NCBI GenBank assembly: GCA_006176705.1
Contig: QRFJ01003344.1
Span: forward strand, 62,001 to 126,000
Direction: 5' to 3'
DNA from: Cocos nucifera
Taxonomy: Eukaryota > Streptophyta > Magnoliopsida > Arecales > Arecaceae
DNA: 64,000 bases
Under the pieces are notes generated by a model, which searched no databases, was not told the origin of the DNA, and saw nothing but the letters and a program-made list of their open reading frames with translations. A program made the position numbers and the translations under genes. Below are positions 22,730-33,121 of the stretch, piece by piece (within the stretch, counting starts at the first letter, position 1; each line of letters starts with the position of its first letter).

Positions 22730-23953
22730 AAATTATGTTTGGTGCATTATCAGATAGTGGTAATTTAGATTACCTGTAATCTAGATAGATTGTCGGTAAT
22801 ATTGATTATTATATCTGGTACATGCAGATAATATTATAGTAAAATTACTAAAAATCTTGATTGATATATTTGGTATGACAATCAGATTACTAATAATGTA
22901 ACATAAAATTTTCAAAATACCCTCAAATCAAATTTATTAAACATCATATCCCATGCACAAAATATATATATATATAATATTATATATAATATACATATCA
23001 TATAATATCATATTATTATAACATTATTATCATATGATTATATTACTACAATGTTATTATTATTATATAATATAATATAATATTATTATAATATAACATA
23101 ATATTATATTATATAATATTACATTTATATAAAATATTATATATAAATATATATATATATAATATATTATAATTCTAATATATATTTATGTTTATAATAT
23201 ATATTATCATATATTCTTATAATATAATAGAATAAATACTATATTTATATAATATTATAAATTTATAATATTATTATATATATTCATATTATATTAATCA
23301 TATATTATTATATTAGATATAAATATAAATTATAATATAACATAAATATATTATATGTATTATATTTATAATATAATAAATATTATGTATTACTATTATA
23401 TTATTATATATTATATATTATATATTATATTATATTATATTATAATAATATTATATAATAATATTTATATATTTATATTATAATAGTATTATTCATATTA
23501 TATTATCATATATTATTATATTATGCTATTATATATATAATATTATAATATTATATTATATTATATTATATGTATTATATTTATAATATAAACATAAATA
23601 TTATGTATTATATTATATTATATATAATATAATATTATAATATATTATTATATATTATTATTATATTATATTATATTATTACATAATATAATATTATATT
23701 ATAATATTATTATAATATAATATGATATTGTATTATATTTTTGTATGAAGGTATTTTCATCTAAATATGTTGTTGTCAAATTATCAAATATTTGGTAATA
23801 TGGAGTAATCCAGATTATCTCATAGGAGATAATCTGGATTATCTGATAATCTGGATTATCAACTTAAAAGATATACCAAACATGATAATTTGGTGAGATC
23901 CTTTTAAATTACTAGCAATCTGGATAGATTATTGTCTACCAAATGCAACCTTG
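22730..23953. mobile_element. Candidate AT-cored TIR element (MITE-like)
   Basis: The left end (GTTTGGTGCATTATC from 22737, then ATCTAGATAGATT) and the reverse complement of the right end (GGTTGCATTTGGTAG, then ATCTATCCAGATT) are imperfectly related. Inside them AAATACCCTC on the left mirrors GAAGGTATTTT on the right. The centre is an almost pure AT expansion. There is no coding capacity. The right end abuts a LINE that is cut mid-domain, which fits insertion or breakage there. I cannot define a target duplication, so the class is uncertain (hAT-like or another MITE). Confidence 0.45.
22961..23740. repeat. AT-rich low-complexity / degenerate (TA)n tract
   Basis: About 780 bp of almost only A and T, made of irregular TATAATATTAT repeats with very few other bases. 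It is the expanded core of the candidate TIR element. Such tracts slip easily and can form cruciforms, so its length is likely variable and its assembly may be inexact. Confidence 0.9.
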
Positions 23954-23971
23954 AGCTAGTCATTAATTCAT

Positions 23972-24739
23972 ATGAGTGAAGGATAAGCTTTAGTATATTA
24001 ATATGGCTCTTTGATGGGTGGCAAAATATCAATGTATCATCGGCAAACTATAGGCATTGTATATTTCCAGTGATAATGAAAGGGCCATGCCAGAAATAAT
24101 GTTTGTTCAGCAAGCCTCAGAATTTTATTTAATATGTCAGCAACCAGTAAAAACAGCATTGGTGAGATGGGATCACCCTGCTTCGCTCCTCTTTTGTTAT
24201 GAAACCAACGGCCCATTTTTTCACTGATGGTTAGTGCAATACTGGCTGTTTGGAGTATGGTAGAGACAAATGAGATCCATTGAGAACCAAATCCTCTCTT
24301 GGCAAGAAGTTTGAATAGAAATTCCCATGAAATGCCATCGAATGCTTTTTCAAAGTCAATCTTACGCATCATTCTTTGTGTTTTGGTTTTCTTGCAATGT
24401 GAGATTGATTTCCGCCGCTGAAATATAGCTATCAAAAATTAGTCTATTCTTGATGAATGCAGATTGAGATGGGGAGATGAGTGAATCTAGCACTTTGCTT
24501 AGCCTTTGAGATAGTATTTTGGATAGAATCTTGACGATGCCATGTTCCAAGCTAATCGGGCGAAAGTCATTTATGGTCCTACTAATTGGTTTCTTTGGTA
24601 TGAGGGTGATCGGGGAATAATTGAGCCTAGAAATTTCAATAGATGAGTCTTGAAATCCCTGTAGAACTTTGGTAACATCTTCCTTAATAATGTTGCAGTA
24701 TTTTTGGTAGAACGATATGGGGAAACCTTTCGGCCCCAA
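23972..24739 (-). pseudogene. LINE reverse transcriptase fragment
   Basis: RVT_1 (PF00078) motifs on the minus strand are GPKGFPISFYQKYC, LIPKKP...INDFRPISL, RLSKVLDSLISPSQSAFI, IDFEKAFDGISWEF, RGAKQGDPISPMLFLLVADIL and the catalytic FADDTLIF at about 24015-24045. A frameshift near 24400 separates the first three from the rest, and another precedes FADD. Sequence after LKLILHSYELM is missing. In a live element this domain performs target-primed reverse transcription. Confidence 0.9.
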
Positions 24740-24922
24740 AGATTTGTGCTTGGAGAGACTGAGAAGGGCTGTGTAAATCTCCGCCTCTGTGAAGGGATTT
24801 TCTAAGTCATTGGGTTGAAGATGATTCCCCGAGTAGAGGCGATCCCATAATGCTTCAACTTGGCTATTGATGGCTATTCCAAGTAAGGAGTCATGGGCAT
24901 AGAAGACTTGTTCAAAATCTTC

Positions 24923-25195
24923 CTATTTGCAAAGGACTCTGTCTTTGTCATGGATCTCTAGGATCATATTTCTTCTATGCCTGTTGCTCGCTGAAACGTG
25001 GAAAAATTTTGTATTTCGATCACCCTCTCTTATCCATTGATTGCGAGATCTCTGCTTCCAATATGATTCTTCATGACTTAGGAGAGTTTCTAGTTGCTTT
25101 TTGAGATCGATTCTCTCATTTCTTTTATCTTGAGATAATCTTCTGATTTCCTCTTCTATATCTATGGCTTCAATTTCGTGGCAGATATCCTTCAT
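24923..25195 (-). pseudogene. LINE ORF2 linker between endonuclease and RT
   Basis: A 90-residue open stretch contains LLSHEESYWKQRSRNQWIREGDRNTKFFH, the conserved segment of plant L1 ORF2 between the endonuclease and RT domains. It lies in the expected order about 180 bp before the RT. It has no known catalytic role. Confidence 0.85.
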
Positions 25196-25329
25196 TTTTC
25201 GTTATATGTTGCCAAATGATTGTTTGCTCCATAACCTGAGTTTTGACCTTAGGAAACAAAATTTACCCAGCAGCATCATTTGAGGCCGGTGCAGTCCTCC
25301 ACCACCGTGCTATCAAGTCATCAAAGCCT

Positions 25330-26110
25330 GGATGTTTATCATACACCTGCTGAGAGTCAAGGGAGAGCAGGAGGGGTGTGTGGTCTGATGTTATCCATGC
25401 CATCAGCGAGAGGAAGGATTTGGGGAAGATGTTATGCCATTCGACTGATATGAAGCATCAGTCAAGTCTTGCCAAGTTTGCATTTTCCCTAAAATTAGAC
25501 CAGGTATACTTTTTACATGCTGGATTTATCTCGATTAGGGTGAGAGAGTTGAGGAAGGCATTGAATTCTTGTGATGCTTTGGTGCTGCTTTGGGCTCCTA
25601 GTCGGTCGGAGGAGGAACGTGAAAGCATTAAAATCACCAACAATAATCCATGGCCCTGGTATGAGATCTCTTAAGCACCTGAGTTCCTCGAAGAAGACCC
25701 ATGCGCTTTTTCTGTCATGTAGGCCGTATACATTGGTGACTATAAATGCCTGGTTGTTTCTTGGGGAAGTAAATTGAGTGCTAATAGAAAACTTTCCATG
25801 GTGGAATGGATTCCCTTTGATTTCTGTATGAGACCAGCTTGTCAATAACCTGCTTGATGAACCTTCAGCCTCTAAAGTTTGCCAATTATCAAAGTTAATG
25901 CCGCATGTAGATTTGAGAAGTCTCTGATTGAAGTGGTCTAACTTAGTTTCTTGTAGACAATAATGGAGCTTGTGGATTCCTTCGTTGTTCTTCTTATCAG
26001 CCGTTGTTTAGAGGGGAGACCCATACCTCTAACATTCCAAAACTTGTAGGGACATTGGTTGGGTTTCTGCAACTGAAGCTGTCCAAGTTGGAGAATGCTC
26101 ATGAGGCTCG
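25330..26110 (-). pseudogene. LINE APE-type endonuclease
   Basis: On the minus strand the domain starts with KFWNVRGMGLPSKQR (near 26040-26080), then VTNVYG, IIVGDFNAF (about 25620-25650), FNAFLNSLTLIEI, YTWSNFR and SDHTPLLL near 25380. These are the exo_endo_phos (PF03372) landmarks, including the GDFN and SDH motifs. The GDFN and SDH halves lie in different frames, so at least one shift occurs near 25600. This enzyme nicks target DNA to start LINE integration. Confidence 0.85.
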
Positions 26111-26726
26111 TCATTGAATGCATTGATATCCCATCATAAATCCATAGAATAAGGTGCATTGGGCTAAAAATGTTGGAAAAAGCGCCTAGAATTCCATCCA
26201 TAGAAAGCTCATGGTGGAAAAGCCTACAACGAAGATCTAAGTAGCCCGCAGGAGGGTGCAGCCCATAAGCGCATGCAGGCCACAGGCACGTGCGACCTAC
26301 AGCATCATGCAGCCCAGTGCATGGGCATGGCCTAGGTGCATGGGCGTATCCCAGGCGCAGACCACTACGCCCAGGCGCATGCATGGTCTAGGAGGGAGAA
26401 TGCTATTCTCATATGGTGCACAAGGCACAGATGAGCAATTTGACATCTGAGGGGATTTACGGGCTTGATCAGATGGTCAGGAGGGTGTTTAGGATCATCT
26501 TAGGAGATTTAAATTGGCTAAATCTCAAGTTTAAGGCCTTTCAAAGAGGCTTTGGAGCATAGGCAGTCGATAAGGAAACAACAGAGCATCGCCAGGATAT
26601 AGATAGAGCACCGATAGATGATCGAGTGGTAGAGCAGAGCATTGGATAGTGGCAGAGGATCTTCTTAGATGTTAAAGAGCTTTGTAAGGGATTTGTACTT
26701 CTTGTTAAGAGAGAAGAATTGATGTA
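25854..26726. repeat. Left copy of an approximately 875-bp direct duplication
   Basis: This stretch (LINE 5' region plus partial copia LTR) recurs in the same orientation at 31928-32804. Homology begins at a TTGATGA and ends at TTGATGYA in both copies. The two copies differ by scattered substitutions and small indels. They lie on either side of the CACTA-like element. Confidence 0.9.
26171..26726 (+). repeat. 5' portion of a G-family copia LTR
   Basis: From TGTTGGAAAAAGCGCC it aligns with the first 560 bp of the LTR at 32243-33017. It ends abruptly at the left border of the CACTA-like element, and the missing 3' part of the LTR is not found just beyond that element. Bases 26250-26400 hold short repeats around GCGCATGCAGGCC and GCCCAGGCGCATG. 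Confidence 0.82.
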
Positions 26727-26751
26727 CTCTACCATGGAACGGAAACTACTG

Positions 26752-27011
26752 TTGTAGCCAAACTGCTGCCATAACCTATGGCAGCGGTTCATTAACCACT
26801 GCTACTGTGGCTATCACCATAGGTCTATGGCAGTGGTTATGTTAATCATTACCATAGGTTGTCTATGACAGCGGTTATGAAACCATTGCCATAGATCTAA
26901 TGCAGCGGTTGTGAAATTGCTGCCATAGATTTAATACAGCGATTGGCACGTGATCTATGGCAGTGGTTGGCATACCTACGATAGCAATTTTGCAACCGCT
27001 ACCATAGATTT
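26752..27011. repeat. Left CACTA subterminal repeats
   Basis: Nine or more imperfect copies of CTATGGCAGCGGTTAT or its reverse complement AACCGCTGCCATAG lie head to head within 260 bp. Such arrays bind the transposase subunit in En/Spm elements. Adjacent inverted copies could form small hairpins. Confidence 0.85.
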
Positions 27012-27171
27012 TGAATAATAAAAAAGTATAAATTTTTTAATTTTTATTTTTTTAATTTGATAAATACAATTCAATATATAATACAAAAAAATATTATAAA
27101 TATATTAATATTTTTAAAATGCTCAAATTTTATTACTGAATAAAATTTATCATAATATTTAAAAAAATACA

Positions 27172-28900
27172 TCAAAAGTCTACATTTATGTCATCATCAT
27201 TGGGAGAAGATGAAGCGCGAGCTGGAGGAGCTGGAGCTAGAATGTCGGCCAACATGTCCTTAAGATCCATGAAGTCAGCTTCAAACGCACGCTAAGCCTC
27301 ATCACCATAGCAATTACAAGGACATGTAGTTGAGCAGTCTGCTCCCTAGCCTGAGCAGCTTGCTCCCTAGCCTGATCTACCTCCACCCTAGCCTAAGTTA
27401 TCTATGCCAATGCCTCCTCAAGCTGCTCTCGACTAATGACATCGGAATCATGTGAAGAGATGCTCGCCTCAGACCAGTAGCTCGTCGACATATGTCCAGG
27501 CCTCCATTGGATCCTCCTAGAGTGCTTAGGCCCTAAGACCTGAGATAGATGGTCATGGGGGTTAGAGGTATCCAGGCCCTCACTTGCAAGCGTGTCTAAC
27601 TACTCCAGTAATTATAAATTTTAAATAAAATATCATAAGAAATGCTATAATACTAATCATACTAATATATTTATTACTTACAAAAATTCTTTCGATCGCG
27701 GCATTCATCGGCCTGCCCTTCTTATCCGTACGGCTGAATCGAAAGATCTCGCTATGACTGGACATCACCCCATCTCTCATCAGCTATAATAATGGATCAG
27801 TTTATTAAAAATTTATAAAAAATATTAATTTAATTTATCTAGTAAGATTCAAAATTCATTATCTCTTTATGTACATGATTGGCCTTAGACTCACAGTCGA
27901 GAGTGTGCGTGTATTCCTGAGCTACTCGATTCTTTCGGTTCTGACAGAAGGCAGCCTAAAAAATATTTAAATAAATAATAAATATTTAAAAAATATTTAA
28001 ATATAAATTTAAGTATATTAAAAAATTTAAAAGTTAGAAATTAAATCTCAAACTCTTGGCTCCTCCAATGCCTAACCATCCCCTCCCACTAACTCAGAGG
28101 ACAGTCCTATATCCAAGGAACAAGCTACTCTAAAGTATCTCGTCGGTTCTCGAGCCATCCTCTATGAAGCTTGATCTTGTAGTCCTAATATAATTTTTCA
28201 ATCTTCTTCAGTCGAGCATCTCAAATTCTTTTGTAATCTGAAAAATCGTACCTCTTCTACACAAAGTTATCAGAAATCAGTTATGAAATTATTCTAATCA
28301 AACATAGTATAAACATATCAAATACATAAATATAATTAAGATACACTTACCCATATCTTCTCCCACATTTGATCCCTAATACCAGCATCCATCAATTGTC
28401 AATCTATGAGTAGTATTGGAATGATGTCGGACCACCTCACAAGTACTCCAAAAAATGAATGTATCTCTTGTGCGGTCTTTCCTACTGGCTTTCCCTCCAC
28501 AACATACTCCACCATCACCTAATGCTGGTGGTTCCACACATGCAGCATGCATGTGGGACTGCAAAATATCCTATTGAATGATGCACCTACAATGAAAATA
28601 CATTATGCAAATATATAAGAGTTTATAATAGTTATACAAATAAATAAATAAATTACACAATAAAAATATATACTTACTGGCTATGGGATCGTGCGACATG
28701 GATGCTTGTAGAGACTCATCGGTGGATGGATCATGTGCCGGAGATGTGGTTGATGGTAGAGGAGTAGATGCTGGTAGAGTAGTTGTCGATGGTCCCTGGA
28801 CAGCTGATGCGGAGGTGGATGGAGTATACTCCGTCTGCGACTTAGATGCGGAGCTTCATGTAGCCCATCAAGTGGTGGGGATGAAAGCTAAATGGCATTT
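27172..28900 (-). pseudogene. Plant transposase (Transposase_24, Ptta/En/Spm type), decayed and spliced
   Basis: Minus-strand fragments in order match the Transposase_24 family (PF03004) that accompanies CACTA elements: WSDIIP, AAFCQNRKNRVAQEYTH, SHSEIFRFSRTDKKGRPMNAAIERIF, then DTSNPHDHLSQVLGPKHSRRIQ, and a C-terminus DLKDMLADILAPAPPARASSS ending at a stop at 27174. A consensus donor GTAAGT follows the IERIF exon (near 27677), and an acceptor TTTTTAG precedes AAFCQN, so intron structure is still visible. Most segments have stops. The protein is usually a DNA-binding accessory; its exact role is not well established. The 28260-28900 part is only weakly recognisable. Confidence 0.7.
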
Positions 28901-29299
28901 TGGTACCATCATGACTTGCAACATTAATGAACATTAACCAATATAATATGTTAAATAATAATATTAGTAGACCATCAATAAATAGACTCTAACTAGATAG
29001 AGTCTATTTAAATCTTATTATACTCTTACATCATGCTCTGTTGATAGGAAAGGTCAAGCAGGTATGCGATACCGAGCTTGGTATTATATAGCAATGCTGC
29101 TTACCAAAGTACATATCTAATAGGAGAAACAAGCAATATCTAGAAAATGTTGTATTGAAAATCAATGTTAAGGTTTGTAACTTTGTTATAATATTAGTAG
29201 AGCATCAATAAATAGACTCTAATATTTATATCAGAATGTTAAAGTCATCGCCTAGTAGCATCTATAATATGGACATCACAAAAAATTTTATTTTCTATT

Positions 29300-29830
29300 A
29301 GCGATGGGGGTTCTCTTAGCGACGGACACGACCTAGAACCTACCAACGGGGGTGAGGGTTCTCTTAGCAGTCAATATACCTCACAGGCACTGGCATGGCC
29401 CAGAACTCATTGATGGGGGTTTTCTTATCGATCGGCATGGCTCAAGAGCTATCCATAACCATCAATACGGCATGGCCCAGGACCATCCATGGTTGCCGAC
29501 ATGGCACGATCGAAGGTTGCCAACACGGCCTAGAACCCATCGACAAGAATTTTCTTATCGACTGGCATGGCCCAGGGCCATCCACGACCATCGACACAGC
29601 ATGGTCCAAGGCTACCGGCATGGCCCAGAATCCACTGGTGGGGATTTTCTTATCGACCAACACGATCCAAGGGTTGTCCAGGATCGCCAACACGACACGG
29701 TCCAAGACTACCAGCACGGCCTAGAGTCGTCCATGGCCACTGACATGGCCTGGCTCGGTCCAGAACTCACTAGCATGATCCAGAACTAATCGATAGGAGT
29801 TCTCTTACCCACCGACATGATCCACGATTG
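29300..29830. repeat. Imperfect minisatellite in the CACTA interior
   Basis: Repeating phrases such as GGCATGGCCCAG, TCGACCAACACG and the block TTTTCTTATCGA recur every 95 to 130 bp (for example 29423, 29550 and 29647). Composition is GC-rich compared with the AT-rich flanks. The open frames over it have no conserved domain and reflect the repeat period. Confidence 0.8.
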
Positions 29831-30049
29831 ATGGATAATTATAATATTTATAATAAATATTTATAATATTTTTTATAAAAATTATAAATATTATTATAAA
29901 TATTATAAATGATTAATAAATAATACTATAAAAATTTTTTAAAAAATGATACTTGCGGCTATGGAGAGGGGGTCGCATAGAGAGCTCTGAGGATTGCCGG
30001 CAGTGGCGCTAGAGGAAGACGGCGGTGTTAGAGGTAGCCTACAAAATAA

Positions 30050-30190
30050 GAGAGACACAAGATAGTGAGATAGAGAGAGAAGAGGAAAAGAGAAAGAGAA
30101 AGAGGAAAGAGAGAGAGAAAGAGAAAAGAGAGAGGGACTGATAGATAGAAAGAGGGAAGAGAGAGAAAGAGAAAGAGAAAGAGTAGGGAG
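30050..30190. repeat. Purine (GA)-rich low-complexity tract
   Basis: About 140 bp made almost entirely of AGAGAGAAAGAG-type sequence on the plus strand. A shorter (GA)n run lies at 30644-30660. The Ser/Leu-rich minus-strand frames here are compositional artefacts. Confidence 0.85.
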
Positions 30191-30249
30191 GGGGTGGGTC
30201 GAGCCGGGCAAGAGAGGAGAGAAAGAGAGTAAGAAGGGGTCAGGTTAGC

Positions 30250-30640
30250 GGCCTGGCCAGTTGGAGAAGAAGGGGGAGGCGGGGAAGGTGGCAAAGCCGA
30301 TGGATGAGTCGACCGGGAAGAAAGAGGAGGAGGGAAGGTGGCGGGGCCGACGGCTAGGCGGCCAAAGAAGAAGGGCAAGCGGGGAGGTGGCGGAGCCGAC
30401 GACTGGGCCGACCAGAGAAGAAGGAAGAGGAGGGGGAGGTGGTGGGGCCGGCAGTCAACCCGACCGGGGAAGAAGGGGCAAGCAGGGGAGGTGGCGGAGG
30501 TGGTGGTCGGGCCAGCTGGGGAAGAAGGAGGAGGTGGGGGTGGAGCCGATGCCGGTTGGGGAAGAAAGAGGAGGCAGGAGAGGAGTCGGCACTAGCCGGG
30601 GAAGGAAACGGAGGGGAGGGCCTCACTAGCAATGGAGATG
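30250..30640. repeat. GC-rich tandem repeat, about 50-bp unit
   Basis: About seven imperfect units built on GACCGGGGAAGAAGG plus GGGGAGGTGGCGG recur every 48 to 54 bp. All six frames are open for long distances because of the composition, giving Gly/Arg-rich or Pro-rich translations that I do not regard as genes. GC-rich repeats of this sort are common inside monocot CACTA elements. Confidence 0.8.
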
Positions 30641-30709
30641 AGGGAGAGAGAGAGAGAGAGCTTGGAGAGTGAAATAAAATGGAGGGTAGGATTTGAAAAA
30701 AAAATCTAT

Positions 30710-31777
30710 CTATGGCAGCGGTTAATGAAAACTGCTGCTATAGTTTATAAATAATTTTTTTAATTTTTATTCTAAATATTATATAATTCTAAAATTTAAT
30801 ATCCATCTTCATCATTTATTATTTAAATAATTACTATTAGAGTATCATCATAAAAGATTGTCTCGATCTAATAGCCCTAGCTTCATCAATCAGTAAAATT
30901 CGATTTCGACGATCATGAACGATGGTACAATGATCTGATAGATGAAGACCGTCGATAGATTTGAAAACCTACAATAATGATCTCGATAATATTTGTAGCA
31001 CACTAATAAAGTTTTGCTTCAATCGGATATTATTTTCATGATCAATTTAGTATGAGATGATTTCGATCATTAAATGAGAAACGAGTGATCAAAGGATCAG
31101 ATGGCATCTGATTATGAGATAAATTTTTATATTAATGATCTTGGTAGCTACTTTAATTATTTTTATGATGGTGATCATAAAATTTAAACCATGGATCTAA
31201 ATGTGATCCAAAATTATACGTCATTTATTACTCGCTCTTAAACTTCTTTGGTAATTATGCTTGTACTTTTGCAAGATCTATTTAACATAAATAGTTTATA
31301 TAGAAATGATTTAAATTTTAAGATCATCATGATATAAAATAATTAAAATTATAGCAAAAATTATTTAACTAAAATATTATCTCATAATCGGATACCATTT
31401 GACCTTTTGATCATTTATTTCTCATTTAGCGGTTGAAATCATTCTATACTAAATTGACCATAATAATGATATATGATTGAAGTGAGACTTTGATAGTATG
31501 CTATAAACATCATCGAGATTATCGTTATAAATTTTTGAACTCATCGATGGTCTCCATCTATCAAATCATCGTGCCACCGTTTATGGTCGTCAAAATGAAA
31601 TTTTACTGATTTATGAAGCTAGGGCATTTGGATCGAGGCAGTCTTTTGTGACGATACTCTAATGTTAATTATTTAGATAATGAATGATGAAAATGATAAT
31701 AATTTTAAAATTATATAATATTTAGAGTAAAAATATAAAATAAGATATGATAGCGGTTATGAAAAACTGCTGCAATA
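30710..31777. repeat. Long imperfect inverted repeat (fold-back)
   Basis: Left arm about 30710-31188 and right arm about 31310-31777 are reverse complements over roughly 470 bp, at about 80 to 85 percent identity by eye. They are separated by a loop of about 120 bp. Each outer end carries a CACTA subterminal motif (CTATGGCAGCGGTT on the left, AACCGCTATCATA in reverse complement on the right). Matched landmarks include CTCTAAT...TGACGATAC against its complement, and TCATTTAGCGGTTG against ATCATTAAATGAG. A transcript would fold into a long hairpin. Confidence 0.9.
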
Positions 31778-31927
31778 AGTTAGCCCTATGGCAGCGGTTT
31801 ACCTTAACTGCTGTCATAGGTTGAAACTATAGCAGCAATTTTGTATAACCACTGCCATAAGTCTCACCTATGGCAACGGTTATGCCTAACCACCATCATA
31901 GATCAGGATCTATAGCAGCGGTTGGTT
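31778..31927. repeat. Right CACTA subterminal repeats
   Basis: Five or more copies of the GCAGCGGTT motif in both orientations follow the fold-back. The array ends AGCAGCGGTTGGTTT and joins LINE-derived sequence with no TAGTG terminus. Confidence 0.82.
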
Positions 31928-32242
31928 TTGATGATCCTTCTGCCTCTAAAGTTTGCCAATTATCAAAGTTAATGTCGCATGTAGATTTGAGAAGTCTCTG
32001 ATTGAAGTGGTCTAACTTAGTTTCTTATAGAAAATAATGGAGCTTGTGGATTCCTTAATTGTTCTTCTTATCAGCTGTCGTTTAAAGGGGAGACCCATAC
32101 CTCTAACATTCCAAATTTTTTGGACATTGGTTGGGTTTTTACAACTAAAGCTGTCCAAGTTGGACAGTGCTCATGAGGCTCTTCACTGAATGCATTGATA
32201 TCCCATCATAAATCCATAGAATAAGGTGCATTGGGCTAAAGA
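31928..32242 (-). pseudogene. Second copy of the LINE 5' endonuclease region
   Basis: This repeats 25854-26170, including the N-terminal endonuclease reading frame on the minus strand (segment SPMHLILWIYDGISMHS). It is truncated at its left edge by the CACTA border and followed directly by the G LTR, as in the first copy. It has no coding potential on its own. Confidence 0.85.
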
Positions 32243-33017
32243 TGTTAGAAAAAGTGCCTTGAATTCGATCTATCGAAAGCCCATGATGGAAAAGCCCATA
32301 GCGAAGACCTAACGATGAAGAAGCCCATAGGAGGGTGCAGTCTACAGGCACATGCAGCCCATAGGTGCATGCGGGCCATAGGCACACACAACCTGCAGCA
32401 GTGTGTGGCCTAGTGCATGGGCATAGCCTAGGCGCAGACCACTACACCCAAGCACATGCATGGTCCAAGAGGGAGAATGCTATTCTCATATGGTGCACAG
32501 GGCACAGATGTGTGATTTGACATCCAAGGAGACTTGCGGGCTTAATCAGATGGCCAGGAGGGTATTTTGGATCCTGTTAGGAGATTTAAATTGGCTAAAA
32601 CTTGGATTTAAGGCCTTTAAAAGAGGCTTTGGAGCATGGACAGTCGGTAAGGCAGTAGCAGAGCATCGCCAGGGTGTAGGTAGAGCACCAACAGAGGATC
32701 GAGTGATAGAGCAAAGCATCGGATAACAACAAAGGATCTTCTTAAATTTTAGAAAGCTTTGTAAGGGATTTGTGCTTCTTATTAAGAGAGAAGGATTGAT
32801 GCATGAAAGTTAAGAGAGTGTGATCTTCTTTTGTAATTTTCTCTTTTTTATAGTGAAGCTTACATGCCCTATGGAGGTAAGTCTAGGCTTGATCCATATA
32901 TTTGATTGTGTTCTTTCTTATATCTCTTCTTTTTTTATTATGGTATTGACATTGTCACTAGAGTTGCGCTCTTGGGCCTAGGGAGATCCATATTTCGTAT
33001 GAGAGATCTTTCCAACA
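32243..33017 (+). repeat. 5' LTR of element G
   Basis: Runs from TGTTAGAAAAAGTGCC to CTTTCCAACA, about 775 bp. Its first 560 bp are repeated at 26171-26726. The 3' end shares the ACATGCC(C/T).TGGAGG region with the LTR of E near 40270. Confidence 0.85.
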
Positions 33018-33019
33018 AG

Positions 33020-33031
33020 TGGTACCAGAGG
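33020..33031 (+). other. Primer binding site of element G
   Basis: TGGTACCAGAGG, close to TGGTATCAGAGC, lies two bases after the LTR end and is complementary to initiator methionine tRNA apart from mismatches. Confidence 0.75.
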
Positions 33032-33121
33032 AAGTAGTATCACAATAATTAATATCAGAGCTAGATTATACTAGAGCGCTAGATTCTTTAGGTTGTGGCA
33101 TTTGATTGAGATTGAAAATTA

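Larger units (their letters stand above)
23954..26170 (-). mobile_element. L1-type LINE, minus strand, truncated at both ends
   Basis: The minus strand carries, from 26170 leftward, an APE-type endonuclease, a linker with the WIREGDRNTKFFH motif and a reverse transcriptase that ends just after its FADD box. This is ORF2 of a plant L1-like LINE. Its 3' part (end of RT, zinc region, 3' UTR, A tail) is missing, because the element stops at the AT-cored repeat. Its 5' part is cut at 26170 by a copia LTR. Stops and frameshifts occur in the endonuclease and the RT. The 5' portion is repeated at 31928-32242. Confidence 0.88.
26727..31927 (-). mobile_element. CACTA (En/Spm-like) DNA transposon, degenerate
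   Basis: The left border CTCTACCATGG could be a mutated CACTACC terminus. Both ends carry many copies of a CTATGGCAGCGGTT subterminal repeat in both orientations, a CACTA hallmark. The interior contains a decayed minus-strand transposase gene with the plant Transposase_24 signature, a minisatellite, GC-rich repeats and a long fold-back. No TAGTG end is visible on the right, so that terminus looks lost. I see no TNP2-type transposase (Transposase_21), so the element seems non-autonomous. Confidence 0.75.

Noticed and set aside
28683..28937. 84-residue Asp/Gly-rich plus-strand frame
   Set aside because: It is antisense to the decayed transposase gene and has no recognisable domain.
29352..29789. 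145-residue frame rich in His, Gly and Arg
   Set aside because: It follows the minisatellite period and overlaps other open frames over the same repeats.
30261..30672. Gly/Arg-rich plus-strand and Pro-rich minus-strand frames
   Set aside because: All come from the GC-rich 50-bp tandem array. No conserved domain, and frames are open on both strands, as expected from composition.
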